Origin: Chimonanthus salicifolius
Lineage: Eukaryota; Streptophyta; Magnoliopsida; Laurales; Calycanthaceae
Direction of reading: 5' to 3'
Assembly (NCBI GenBank): GCA_013350335.1
Contig: CM023537.1
Location: 45,444,111-45,508,110, forward strand
Length of the DNA stretch: 64,000 nucleotides
The notes beneath the pieces are model-generated. The model was given only the letters and a program-made list of their open reading frames with translations. It was not told the DNA's origin and searched no databases. Shown piece after piece: positions 24,601 through 35,834 of the stretch; the first letter of the stretch is position 1; every line of letters begins with the position of its first letter. Position numbers and translations under genes: made by a program.

Positions 24601-24857
24601 TGCAGAGTTGTACCTTCACAAAATACAGGGCCAACTCATTCTGTTGCGCAATCAGTTTATCGTAGAGGTTCTCAGCAAAACCTCTAGAGGCTCGGTGGCA
24701 CAAAGGAATGGACCACCACAGAACAGACAGGGAAGGGGACAGGGACATCCTCAGACCACTCAGGGGGAGAGTATACACGATTGGGACTCAGATGGAAGAG
24801 CCAATGGAGGATACGGTGATTGAAGGTACACTAACATTTTTCAATTATTTGGCATGA

Positions 24858-25150
24858 GTGCTTTTTGATAGAGGTACTTCGCATTGCTTTATTTCTAGAT
24901 CATGCTGTAATAAATTGGATTTACAACTGGTAGAAGTAAGTAAACCATTAATGGTAGTGTCAACTTTAGATAAAGAGGCATTAGTAAACCAAAAATGCAA
25001 GTCATGCATTTTAAGAATTTGTGGTGTATATTTATCCTATGACTTTCTGATTTTAGAAATGACGAACTTTGACATCATCTTAGAAATGGATTGGTTGTCA
25101 GTTTATCAAATTTTGATTGATTATTCTCAAAGGAGAATTTTGAGGATCTC
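24858..25150 (+). pseudogene. Gypsy aspartic protease region
   Basis: The active-site loop reads FDRGTSHCFIS where functional elements have D-S/T-G-A. The catalytic Asp and Gly remain but the residue between them is Arg, so it is probably inactive. A flap region and the LEMDWLSVY block follow, the usual plant form being GMDWL. It is continuous with the start of the RT frame (to 25545). Confidence 0.85.
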
Positions 25151-25279
25151 TTCAACCAATGAAGGGTTCGTAGAGAAATTAATACTCTATGAGAGGGTGA
25201 GAAGTAATTTTTCTAACCTTACGGCGTATCCTTGTATTGTGGTGGCTAGCATGGGGTGGGATAATGTGGGTGGTGTAGA

Positions 25280-25990
25280 ATCTAATGTACCTCGGGTGGT
25301 ATGTGAGTTTATAGAAGTATTTCCTAACCAGTTAGTTGGGCTACCTCCACGCCGAGAGATAGAATTTGTTATTTATCTACAGCCAGGAACATCTTCTATT
25401 TCCATGGCACCTTACCGGATAACGCTAGCTAAACAGAGAGGGCTAGCTACACAAGTAGATGAGCTTCTCAAACTTGGTTTTATTCAACAAAGCAATTCGG
25501 CTTCGGGTTCACCCGTTTTATTTGTAAAAAGAAAGATGGATCGATAAGAATGTGTATAGATTACCGACGACTCAATCAGTTAACTATAAAGAACAAGTAT
25601 TCTTTACCTAGAATAGATGATCTCTTTGATCTATTGAGAGGATCAAAATGTTTCTCTAAGATCGATTTGAGGACGGGATATCATCAGTTGCGGATTCGAG
25701 AAAAAGACATTCCTAAGATTGCTTTCAGAACGCAGTATGATTTGTATGAGTTTTTTGTGATGCTATTTGGTTTAACCAATGCACCAACCATGTTTATGGA
25801 TCTGATGAATCGTGTCTTCCGACCGTATCTAAGGAAATTTGTAATAGTTTTATAGACGATATTTTGATATATTCTTCATTTGAGGAAGAACATGAGCATC
25901 ATCTACACATTATTCTTCAGACCCTTAGAGATCATAAGCTATACGCTAAACTCAGTAAGTGTGAGTTCTGGTTAACTCAAGTGCAATTTC
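25280..25990 (+). pseudogene. Gypsy reverse transcriptase
   Basis: Landmarks are LPPRREIEF, the MAPYRI block, [52 protein letters not shown], and [12 protein letters not shown] stop near 25545 separates two frames. A one-base deletion just before the catalytic motif (about 25850) puts F-I-D-D-I-L-I-Y-S in a different frame from the preceding FVIV. The two Asp codons survive. GHVLSTKGI follows. This order is diagnostic for Ty3/gypsy. Confidence 0.92.
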
Positions 25991-26039
25991 TTGGACACGT
26001 ACTGTCTACAAAGGGAATCTCAGTAGACCCAGCAAAATA

Positions 26040-26985
26040 GAAACAGTGAAAAATTGGGAAAGTCCAAAGAATGTGTTTGAAATCCAAAGCTTTTTGGGAT
26101 TAGCCGAATATTATAGGAAATTTATCCCACACTTTTCTCAGATTGTTATGCCAATGACCCGATTGACAAGGAAGAACGTCAAGTTCGAATGGAGTGATGC
26201 TTGTGAAAAGGCATTTCATGAATTGAAGGAGAAATCGACCACCTCTCTAGTGCTGATAGTACCTGAACAGGGACAATGGCTATGACGTTTATTGTGATGC
26301 TTCTAAGTTTGGATTGGGATGTGTCTTAATGCAGGAAGGGAATGTGGTGGCTTACGGTTCCAAACAACTTAAGGGACATGAACAAAATTATCCAACTCAC
26401 GATTTAGAACTAGCAGTTTTTGTCATGTCATTGAAACTCTAAAGGCATTACTTGTATAGTGAGAAATTTAATGTGTTTTCTGATCACCATAGTCTCAAAT
26501 ATTTGTTTACTCAGAAGGATATGAATATGAGACAGCGGAGATGGATTGAATATCTAGGAGATTACGATTTCAGTCTCTCTTATATCTAGGAAAGTCTAAT
26601 GTAGTAGTAGATGCCTTAAGCAGGAAGTCACATGGCAACATAGCATGTATGGCATCCTTGCAATAGAAGATGTTGGAAATCTTATCTGACCATGATCTAG
26701 AGCTTATCGAAGAAAACGGGCCAGTAAGAATTCAAAAGTTTGTTCTACAGCTCGAAATAGTCGGATTCGTAATGGAAGAACAATAGAATGATCCAGAAAT
26801 AAAGGATTTGGTGACTCAGCTTTCAAGAGGGACTACTTTAGAAGAATGGAAGATCAGGACTACTGGATGTCTAACCTTCAAGGACAGATTATTTGTGCCA
26901 AAATAGGACCGATGCAGGGAAAAAGTACTTGATCACTTTCATCGTTCCTGATTCGCAATACATCCTGGTGGTATAAAGATATATT
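26040..26985 (+). pseudogene. Gypsy RNase H and truncated integrase start
   Basis: 26046-26285 reads through the RT-RNase H connection (SFLGLAEYYRKFIPHFS). RNase H then shows [37 protein letters not shown] and SDHHSLKYLF. Scattered stops follow. A remnant of the integrase HHCC region (FHRS..., then HPGG) ends abruptly at about 26980, where LTR sequence starts. No DDE core is present. Confidence 0.85.
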
Positions 26986-26986
26986 A

Positions 26987-28043
26987 TGTATCCACTTCCA
27001 GGCCGATACTCTGTATCTGTGGCACAGCGGAAACACAGTCTGGTAGCTATCAGTAGCTGTACGATTAATTTCGCCGCTCGATAGGAAAAAAGGTTTGGGC
27101 ACTGAGTAACCTGTAGGCCTAACTCGTTATATGAGTAATGTCCTAATCATCTTATATCTTTATGCCTAACTCAATATGTCTCTATTGTCTTTTCCAAAAG
27201 ACAATATGTGTAGTGGCCTGAGCACCTTATTATATTACTGATTATTATAATCTAAAATGGACAGTAACTCATTTAGGAGACTCATATCCATTTTCCCTTC
27301 GAGTTTTTTTTTTGGAAAATAGAATAGAAGGATTTGAAGTACTACGTGTTGTATTTATATATTGTGTATTATGTTTGATTAATGATTGTATAATTCATTG
27401 TATCATTGTTTGTGTGTTTGACAAATACTTCAATACCCCACAATTTCAGTGAGGAGACTTAACATTGCACTATGAGTAAATCAGGTTAAGAGAATCTAGT
27501 GCAATGAGTGGTTTCAAAGATCAAACTTAATGAACCCACTTATATGCCTAAACATGATGCACTATCGTTAAAAATGCTTATTGATACTCACGATGTTTAT
27601 TGTATATTGTGATTATCATGATAAAATGCTTATGAGCTATTATGATATAGATACTACTTCCACGTACCCTTAACTACTGAACTATTATTGGTCAATGCAT
27701 GTCGATTACCGGCTAGGTTCGTCAGTACCGGACCAAGTTTGTCGGAGATGTACTTGCAAGATTCTGAGCTTTGACCGCGTCAGGACTTAATGCTTATAGT
27801 CAGTGTAGTATATAGATGTTACGTTGGATGTCAACAGTAATAGAGATATGTTCTTTTCACTGTGCTGGTTAGCTCACACCACTCACATTTCAGGAGATAT
27901 ACCCGATGAGGAGGAATCTCCATTTCAAGCTTAGGATGGATAAGTTGTTGCGGTTACTTGGAATTCCCACGGACGGGAATTTCATTTACTTTGACTATTG
28001 GTTCTTTGAATCATGTTTTTGTGTAAAGTACCTCATGTGGTAT
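26987..28043 (+). repeat. Partial gypsy 3' LTR
   Basis: Matches 37255-38403 along its length at roughly three quarters identity by eye. Shared words include GCCGATACTCT, TTCGCCGCTCG, ACTGAGT, GGCCTGAGCACCTTA, and AGCTCACACCACTCA. It lacks both LTR termini. Confidence 0.8.
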
Positions 28044-30065
28044 AAATTTTATATTTATAACTCGCAAGCGCATAAACCATTAGATAGTATAGCGATTGAG
28101 TCCGATGTCGAACCGATCGGAACTTAGGAAAATATATCCATGAAAAATACACCATTGAATTACGTAATTTAAGAAATTTAGAAAACATAGAGATAAATCA
28201 TGAATATGGAATTATTTCTCTAATCTATAAATTATATTCTTAATTTAGAAACCTTCTATAATTAGAAAATAAAATGTAAAATCGAAATTTTTCTAAATTG
28301 AATTAAGATGGTGGATTTAATCTAAAAATATTAAATAATTTTAATCTAACTTAGAAAACAAAATTAAGATGCAATTACTTAATTATCGACCTAGTTCTCT
28401 AATTTGATGAGTTTTTGAATTTTAAAAACAAAAATAAAATTTAAAATACCTAAACAACCTTTGTACATATTTACAATGGAATTGGATCAAAGACTCAATG
28501 AGACATTATTTCCATATTTTAAAAATAAAATCGAGGCCTAGAACATGGATTTAAATTATTTATCATGCATTCATATTTTTCACCCAATCGATTCTCATTA
28601 TGAATTTTATGAAGTCCATTTAAACTAAGAAAATTTAATTCAAACCTTATGTAAACGTGGAATTTATACTTGAAAATTCAAATGTAACTATTTCATATAC
28701 TCTTAGGAAGCGTCTTAGATAAGAAAATCAAATTCTACCTCTCCTAACTATTTCGTATGTTTTCCTCAAATCTTTTAGAATAAAATCCAACACAAACTCA
28801 TGAAAAGGATAAATTGGAATCAAATTATCATCATACATCAATAAATAATTGGACGACCATAATTCTAAATAAATGTGGCAATTTCTTATTATTGAAATAT
28901 GAATTTGAAATTACAAAATAATAAAACTAAGATAATAAAAAAATACAGTGGAAATAAAAAACTCTAAAGCTTTTATCTCTTATCTTTTTCCTCTCCTAAA
29001 ATCCAAAAATCTCTGGCCAAGGTTCGAAATTTCTTGTGCAGTGAGGGCTTTTATTTATAGAGGAGTCGGAGAGGTTACTTTAGCAATAGATGGGTCCCAC
29101 TCTCAAATTCGATCCTTCTCTGTATGCAAGAAACGAAGTCTTTTTTTTATTCTTTCACGTGGGCCAAGCCTTCTTTTTTCATTCTCTTGTCTATTCTTTC
29201 TTTCTACTCTGATCCTTTTCTATTCTAATCTCTCATGGCCAAACACTTCTCTGTTTATCTAGCTTGGGACGGTGGACATAAATGGGGAAACTTTCCTTTT
29301 TTCTTTTACTTATCTCCTCAACCACAATTGCTAGTCTCCAATTGTTGTACACGAGATCTCACTAGATCTGTCAAACATGCATCATCGCCTCAATGGTTTA
29401 CTTTCTCTGTTGATGCCTCAAAGCTCTGTTTTCTTTTCTTTCCTATGTAGCCATGTGTGTTGATGTTCTTCGTTGCCTGATTATCTGTAAAATCAACACC
29501 ACTGTCCCAGCCATGCTCTTGCAATCCAGACGTGGTGGCCCCTACTCTCTTCTCTGGCTGCTTTTGTACCCAGCGAAAATCCCATGCTTTTTGCTTTGAT
29601 CGGCAGCTAATTCATCTCTGCTTTTATCTCTATGCTAGCTGCTGTTTCTGGTGTTTCTCTGTTTATTTCTTCTTGATGGCTGCTGTTTGGTTTATTGGTT
29701 GTCTCTTTGTTTTTCTCCCATTTTCTCTCTACAGCAGCTGGTTGCTGTGTATTTCGGTGGTGCCTTGGTGGCTGCTCTGTAACACCTGTAGCTGCTGGCT
29801 ACTCTTGCTTGGAACATCTGTATATCTTTTCTTTGTTTGTTGTCTCAAATATGCTGCAAAGGATCGGGGTGGTGACTGATCTTGCTAATTGCAATGCCCC
29901 ATTGTCTCTCTACTTTTCTTCTTCAATTTCCATTCCTTTCTTTTTCTTGCTGTTGTACCGTCCTTCTCTGTTGTGTGAACTTTTGAAAATATGACCACTC
30001 TGCCACTGCTAGGTGCTTAGATGATGGCTGTTCTAACATAGAACTGCTGCACCAACGCTTGTTAC
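28044..30065 (-). repeat. LTR-like copy B
   Basis: Same 2-kb sequence and orientation as copy A at 20194-22250. Differences are mostly substitutions and short indels, for example an extra AAAGACTCAATG stretch near 28494. It abuts the truncated gypsy LTR directly. A and B may be the two LTRs of one old element whose inside was replaced, or two independent solo LTRs. No primer site or target duplication was found to decide. Confidence 0.7.
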
Positions 30066-30249
30066 CTTAGCTTTTCTCTTTTCATTCTGCTTTCTTTCTA
30101 CTTCTTTTTTTCTTCTTTTCTATTCTCTTCTTCAACAGTAGTAGATCTCTTCTTATGTTAGCAGCCACCGTCCCATGCTGTATTTTTTATATTTCCTTGC
30201 ACACTCAACAAATTTGTATGTCACCTAGATGCTATTGATTGGTTCAGAT
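30066..30249 (-). pseudogene. Unidentified coding-like fragment, part 2
   Basis: After removing the inserted element at 30250-33264 and one CAGAT copy, the minus-strand frame of 33270-33690 continues here for about 45 codons with one stop (SSEPINSI, then VTYKFVECARKY). The lower half is T-rich and probably non-coding. Support is weak and the family is unknown. Confidence 0.3.
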
Positions 30250-30755
30250 TGTTAGAAAAGAGGAAATTGTATTCATTAAAGAGTATTACACAACTATATA
30301 TAGCCTTAGCCGACCCTAAGGCTATTAGACTTCTAATCTAAACAGATCTCTTGATAGAGATAAAGTCAAACTAGAATCCTAATTACATTATAATTAGGAT
30401 AATCTAAATATATTCCAACATGCCCCGCAAGCTGAAGCGTGGATGAACGCGAAGTTTGAACGTGAAGAAACGGCGGTGAACTGCAAAAGTGGCAACTGAC
30501 TGGCCACGAAGATTTGTTGAAGATGTAACGTTGACTGGCTGCAAAATATGTGTTTCTGCGACAGCGTTGATTGGCTGCGAAATGACAGGCGGCAAACACA
30601 GATAGCGGCCTGAAACAAAGAACTTGGCACGGACGACGGCAGTGGCCGTAAGACAGTTGTCCGGCAAAAATAGTGATCGCTATATGTGATAAATGCAAGC
30701 GACGAATGACTTGAAAAATAAGGGGCTGAAGCCATCACATCGATCAATAAGATCG

Positions 30756-31160
30756 TAAAGGCCAGCGAACAATAGCTGTAGCCATAAAGGCCAGCAAATA
30801 AAATCTGAAGTCATAAAGGCCAGCAAATAGGGCTGCAGCCATAACAGGCCAGCAAATGAGGCTGTAACCATGAAAGGTCAGCAAATGGGGTTGTAACCAT
30901 GAAAGGCCAGCAAATGAGGCTGAAACCATGAAAGGCCAGCAAATGAGGCTGAAACCATGAAAGGCCAGCAAATGAGGCTGAAACCATGAAAGGCCAGCAA
31001 ATGAGGCTATAACCATGAAAGGCCAGCAAATGAGGGCTATAAGCATGAAAGGCCAGCAAATGAGGTTGTAACCATAAAGGCCAGCAAATGCGGGCTAAAG
31101 CCATGAAAGGCCAGCAAATGAGAGCTGAAGCCTTAAAAGGCCAGCAAATGAGGGGGACGA
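30756..31160. repeat. Minisatellite of about fourteen 29-30 bp units
   Basis: The unit AAAGGCCAGCAAATGAGGCTG... ends in ACCATG or a close variant. Central copies (30902-31017) are nearly identical and outer ones diverge, a common pattern for arrays growing from the middle. It lies wholly inside the non-autonomous LTR element, near its 3' LTR. Long frames on the minus strand rich in Trp/Pro/Phe come from this repeat. Confidence 0.95.
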
Positions 31161-31907
31161 ATTAATCCTCTAGATAAAATGAGTGGATGAATTCCACCAC
31201 AAATGGACATGTGTCCAAAATATGCCGTCTCATTTTCGAAAAACGACAAAACAAGGCTGTTCGAAAGGCAGCTGAGTAGGAGGAAAAGGACAATGTGTGT
31301 CCCTTTCTTCAACTCTCCCCCTTTCTTCGTGGCACATAATTCACTGGTCATGGCGAGAAGAAACAACAAAGCACCAAGTCTGAATTGCAAATGGTGGACG
31401 AATACAGCAGGGGCAGAGAGACGTTGTAGAGCTCTCTCAAAATCTTATGAATGAAACATATAGCAGCATGAAATGGTGTGACAAATGCTGATTTGCAAAT
31501 GGTGCCCTGACTAACAGCAAAAAATCGAAGGAAGTCGTTAGGATCCAAACAATTCAAGAGAAGAAAGCCTAATAAGGAATTCTGGAGAAAAGTTGTGTCT
31601 CAGTTTTCCTGCATTATCAAAAGCCCATTCTTCAAAACATCATCTTTTCACCGTGGATATTTTCCAAAGTCAGTGCTCCAGACTCTTGATGTTCTCAAAA
31701 CAATTCTGCACATGTTGTGTTACATCATATGTGATGTGATGCCCCACCACCACAAGCTTGTATTGTTCAAACTTTGCTTCTTCATACTTAGGCTGCAGAT
31801 TTACAGGCTTTAATACTCAACTGCAGCAGATTGAATGCCAATACATCCAGAATATCCAAGCCTTTGATTGAGGGTATACAAACTGGGCTGGCAGGTATGA
31901 CTTTGGA

Positions 31908-31980
31908 TAACATAATGAGCATTCATATCCATCACATTTCGTAACATAATGAGCATTCATATCCATCACATTTCGTAACA
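31908..31980. repeat. 34-bp direct tandem duplication
   Basis: TAACATAATGAGCATTCATA... is present twice with no visible difference (starts 31908 and 31942), inside the same LTR element. Confidence 0.9.
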
Positions 31981-33269
31981 TGTTGAATGGAGGCAATGGG
32001 TATTCATCACCTGGCCTCTTTGGATGGTCTGAGAAAATCAAGGGTGTCAGCAATGCAAGAACGCCGGAGCTGTGAGGCACTGCAAGGACGGCAGCATGTA
32101 GAAGGCGACGCTCACAGCAAAGGGGTAAGATCTGGCAAACAGCAAACAGATGGGCCAGATCTAGCCTCTGTTCGGTAACAAGGGGCAGCGGCAGCCTCTA
32201 AGTAAATAACGCTCGATATTGCATATTCAAGATGCAGCGAGGCGGCAACAACTGCAAATCCATCCTCAAGCAACGGTAATCGGTTCGTCGGGCGAACAAT
32301 GAGGAAACCAGAGACGGACGGACAGGCGGTGGTAAGTTCCCTATCCAAACAACAGCAAACTGCCGCATGCAGAGAACAACAAAGAACAGAGCACTGCAGC
32401 GATTGGCTGCAGATCTGCTAATGGCGAGAACGCCGGAAGCGAAACAAAGGCGGCGAGAGAGGCTGATCTGGTAAAACTGTCTCGGCAGAGCGAAGGGTGC
32501 GACCCTCATGGAAACAGATCTGGCGGTTCCAGTGAAAACGCCCAAATCTCTCAGCAAAAACACCCAAATCTGGGCTGGTTAAAGGATCTAAAATATCTAG
32601 GCGAGAACGCAGCAGACAGATGTTTGAAGGGTCCAAATCTGGCGACCAGAGGGAAAAGGCACAGCAGAGAGATCTGAGATTTTGTGGCAGCAGCAAAGGT
32701 TGTTTGAATGAACAAAATTGCCCAGATCTGAGAACTGGTCGGATGCGCAGCAGTGTCCCAAATCTTCGTACACGAGAAGGTGGTGACCAACAAATCTGAA
32801 CAGCAAAGCCAACGGTGGAAGCTGCAGATTAAAGAGTTGAAACAAAGCCTGATGTGAGCATGTCGGACCAGAGTAGTGGCGCAGCAGGAGGCGATGAGAT
32901 CCGGACTGAGAGAATAGGGTTCGATCAGATCTATAGATCTGGGTAGTGTAGCAGCAACGCACCAATCGTATCGTCGACTGAATATGTTTTCCTCCCACCC
33001 TCCCTCTGCCGATGTATCTCCGGCAGAGGGAGAGAAGAATAGGCGTGATTATTGAGCCTCACTCAATAAGAATGAATTTTGGCTCTGATTCCATGTTAGA
33101 AAAGAGGAAATTGTATTCATTAAAGAGTATTACACAACTATATATAGCCTTAGCCGACCCTAGGGCTATTACACTTCTAATCTAAACAGATCTCTTAATA
33201 GAGATAAAATCAAACTAGAATCCTAATTACATTATAATTAGGATAATCTAAATATATTCCAACACAGAT

Positions 33270-33710
33270 GACAACAGTAAGTACCAGATTCGCTACACTT
33301 TGGTTTGCTTTATGAAGGTAAACATGTGAGTATCTAATAGTGTTCCAATCCAGTGCAATGATTCTACTTGGGTAGCTTCCCATCCACTAGATAATTGTCT
33401 CTTTGCAATTGATAAAAAAAATACACCAACATCAAATCCTTTTGTTGGATCGACCTCCATTGAGCGAAGCTCTTCATTGATCTAATTGACAATCACTTTG
33501 ATCTCTCTTTCATATGGCTCTTTGTATGATTTTTCATCTCTTTCTTCGAATCTCATATGTAAGAACTCCACAGATTTGACTTGCATACTTGAGAGGTGAT
33601 AAACTTCACAAGCTTGAGTACTCCACACATGGGCTTGAAGTCCAAAATAACTCCTAATGGGTCCAGACTCTGTATTTAAGCATGATTTCTGTCATCCTCA
33701 CTTGTAAACC
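33270..33710 (-). pseudogene. Unidentified coding-like fragment (possible exon)
   Basis: One minus-strand frame reads from about 33690 to 33270 with only two stops in about 140 codons. The composition is that of a globular, charged protein, for example SMQVKSVEFLHMRFEERDEK, SYKEPYEREIKVIVN, VDPTKGFDVGVFF, and QVESLHWIGTLLD. Upstream at about 33711 there is TTTTGTGTTTTGCAG, a good splice acceptor. The 5' most codons after that acceptor are stop-containing in this frame. I do not recognise the family. It could be a decayed host gene exon, a captured gene piece or an unusual element protein. The frame is cut by the LTR element at 33264. Confidence 0.4.
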
Positions 33711-35834
33711 TGCAAAACACAAAATTAGACTAATTTATTTTTTTTAACATACATCAAATAAAATCTGTCAATTTCTAATGTACATCACTCCCACTTAACT
33801 TTTAAAAGCACCACAGACATCAAACAAGCTCAAGCTTTTATAGATATAAATTGACTTTGAACTTTTTTTGACAAAGAAAGCCCGACCTAAACCTAACCCA
33901 TGAACACACCTGGATTCAAGAGACACCAAAATGTATCTTGATCCAATAGTAATTATTCCCATGGATGGCTGATTTTGTTGATCATGAGCTATCATCAAGT
34001 GGCGTTGAAATCTAATGCTTTTCTTTGATGGAACTCAAAAAGCAAATCTCAATTGAAATAATAGCATTAATATTATGATGGATTAAGGCTCCTCTAGTGT
34101 CTGGACTTGACTGAGAAACGCCTATGTGATTGATAAATGAATAAAAAAAATGATTAAATAAGAACAACTACAAGTACAATAAAGTTGAGTTAGTTTTGCA
34201 CATACAATCCACTTTTCGTGAGAGAAAATAATTGGACGTCAATATTCCCTTGTGATAGATGATGGGCAACAATTTTAGATACAAACATGGTCTATCCACC
34301 AAGGGATTGAGATAAACCATGGAATGACTTCAAATTTGAGATTCTTAGTCTGCGTTTGTTTGAGGTGAAAGGAGGGGGCACACAGGTAATCCTTCGATTC
34401 CCCTGTTTGGTAGCAAGAGAGTAGAGGTAAAAAATCTAGATTTTATCTCCCCTTTCGCAAATCTGAAAATCATTTGATCTCCATTGGTATACATAAAATC
34501 ATTGCCTCTCCTTCCCTTTGTATTCCTCTCAATCCCTTTCATAGTTGTGAATGGAACTCAATAAAAAACAAATTTCAATGTAATCTCTTATTTTTTTTAA
34601 TTTGTTAATTTATTAGAAAAATAATTTTATATAAAATAAATGAAATAATTTCAACATTATAATTATAAAATAAAAAAATTATTTAAATTTTACCTATTTG
34701 ATTTAAGTAATTAAATTTGATAGAGAAAAAAATCTTCTCTTCAATTATTTATTTCATTTGTTTAATTTTAAGGTTTTATGTATTTTACGTAACTAACTTT
34801 ATATAAATCTGGTAGTAATACTTTTTTAAAATTACTAAATTTCATATCATTATAAAATATCATTCAATTTGATTTGAGATATGAGACCTTAATGACTCAC
34901 TTATATTGGCATAGTGTGTCCTTTTTAGAAATAAAATATTTTGCATGCAACTTGAGTAGATGAATTCAAATCCGACTAACTCCACTGTCAACTTGAGTAG
35001 ATGAATTCAAATCCGACTAACTCCACTGTCAACTTGAGTTAAAATAGGATGATGCTTAATAAAACACTCTCCTTATTCTTATACACTATGTGATGATTTT
35101 TTAAAATTAATTCTTTATAATAAATATATTTTAAAAGTGGAGATATGCTATTATAAATGTCTCTTTGCTTAAACCATATCAATATAATATTTATAAATCC
35201 AATTATGCAGTTAATTACAAAGGTTAGACTATGATCCAATTTAAACCGACCTAAATTAGTTAGCTTGAATTGAAAATGAATTACAATTTTAAAAATAGAT
35301 TCAGTTATATAGTCCAATATAGATGTATGAAATATTTTCACTGGAATTACCAAATAAGATAAGGATAACATTTGCAAAGGGTATTCATAATTGATTACAC
35401 ACACACGGTTAGCCACCCTGCAAAATTTACCCCTCATCCAAATATAGCCAAAATGTCTACCAATTGAACAACTCACAAGATGTAGATACCTTCTTATTAA
35501 GATGTTCTATTTTAACTATTTTATTTTTTAATTTATTGTAATAAATTAATAATATTCTCATTTTGTCTTGTCACTTTTCTAATTTTATCAATATAAGATA
35601 AAAAGTAAAATGGTCTTGATGTACTATCTTAGTAAGAGTATCGGTGCATAAATTATTTATTTATTAAATCAAAATAAATGTACTAAATAAAATTCTTTAA
35701 TCAACACAATTAAATTATAAATTTTTTTATTTTTTATTTTTTTAATAAACATAATTATTTTTAGATAATAATATAATAAGGATTGATTAAATCCTTTCAA
35801 CCTGTCAAATCCATCCTTAAAGCCCTTTTCCTAT
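33711..35834. other. Intergenic, no gene seen
   Basis: AT-rich DNA. A sequence starting TCTGCGTTTGTTTGAGG near 34350 resembles one end of hAT or Tourist-type MITEs, but I found no matching opposite end. No protein domain was seen. Confidence 0.5.
34948..35037. repeat. 41-bp tandem duplication
   Basis: CAACTTGAGTAGATGAATTC... starts at 34948, again at 34989, and a partial third copy begins at 35030. The copies look identical, which suggests a recent event. Confidence 0.92.

Larger units (their letters stand above)
23650..28043 (+). mobile_element. Decayed Ty3/gypsy element, integrase deleted
   Basis: From left to right: gag, two CCHC knuckles, protease, reverse transcriptase, RNase H, the zinc-finger N-terminus of integrase (to about 26980), then a jump straight into LTR sequence (26987-28043). 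That LTR part matches 37255-38403 of the LTR at 35.8 kb. Most of the integrase and the first part of the 3' LTR are therefore missing. The last 250 bp of the LTR are lost at the junction with LTR copy B. Many in-frame stops (mostly TAG/TGA) break every domain. Confidence 0.88.
30250..33264 (-). mobile_element. Compact non-autonomous LTR retrotransposon
   Basis: Two 171-bp LTRs (30250-30420 and 33094-33264) start TGTTAGAAAAGAGG and end TATATTCCAACA. By eye they differ at about four positions. The flanks are an exact 5-bp duplication CAGAT (30245-30249, 33265-33269). On the minus strand a primer site TGGAATCAGAGCCAA (33079-33093) directly follows the 5' LTR. It differs by one base from the common TGGTATCAGAGCC. 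A purine-rich tract GCTTGCGGGGCA abuts the 3' LTR. The 2.67-kb inside has no gag, protease, RT or integrase, so it must have moved using enzymes from another element. Its LTRs are the most alike in the window, so it is probably the youngest LTR insertion here. Confidence 0.92.

Noticed and set aside
30366..31104. Several overlapping minus-strand frames with repeated Trp/Pro/Phe words
   Set aside because: They are the translation of a 29-30 bp minisatellite inside a non-autonomous LTR element; a length not divisible by three in several units shifts the frame.
32198..32998. Overlapping minus-strand frames of 80-133 codons
   Set aside because: No recognised motif; all lie in the non-coding interior of the LTR element and overlap each other in several frames.
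34346..34560. Possible MITE starting TCTGCGTTTGTTTGAGG
   Set aside because: No matching inverted end or target duplication was found.
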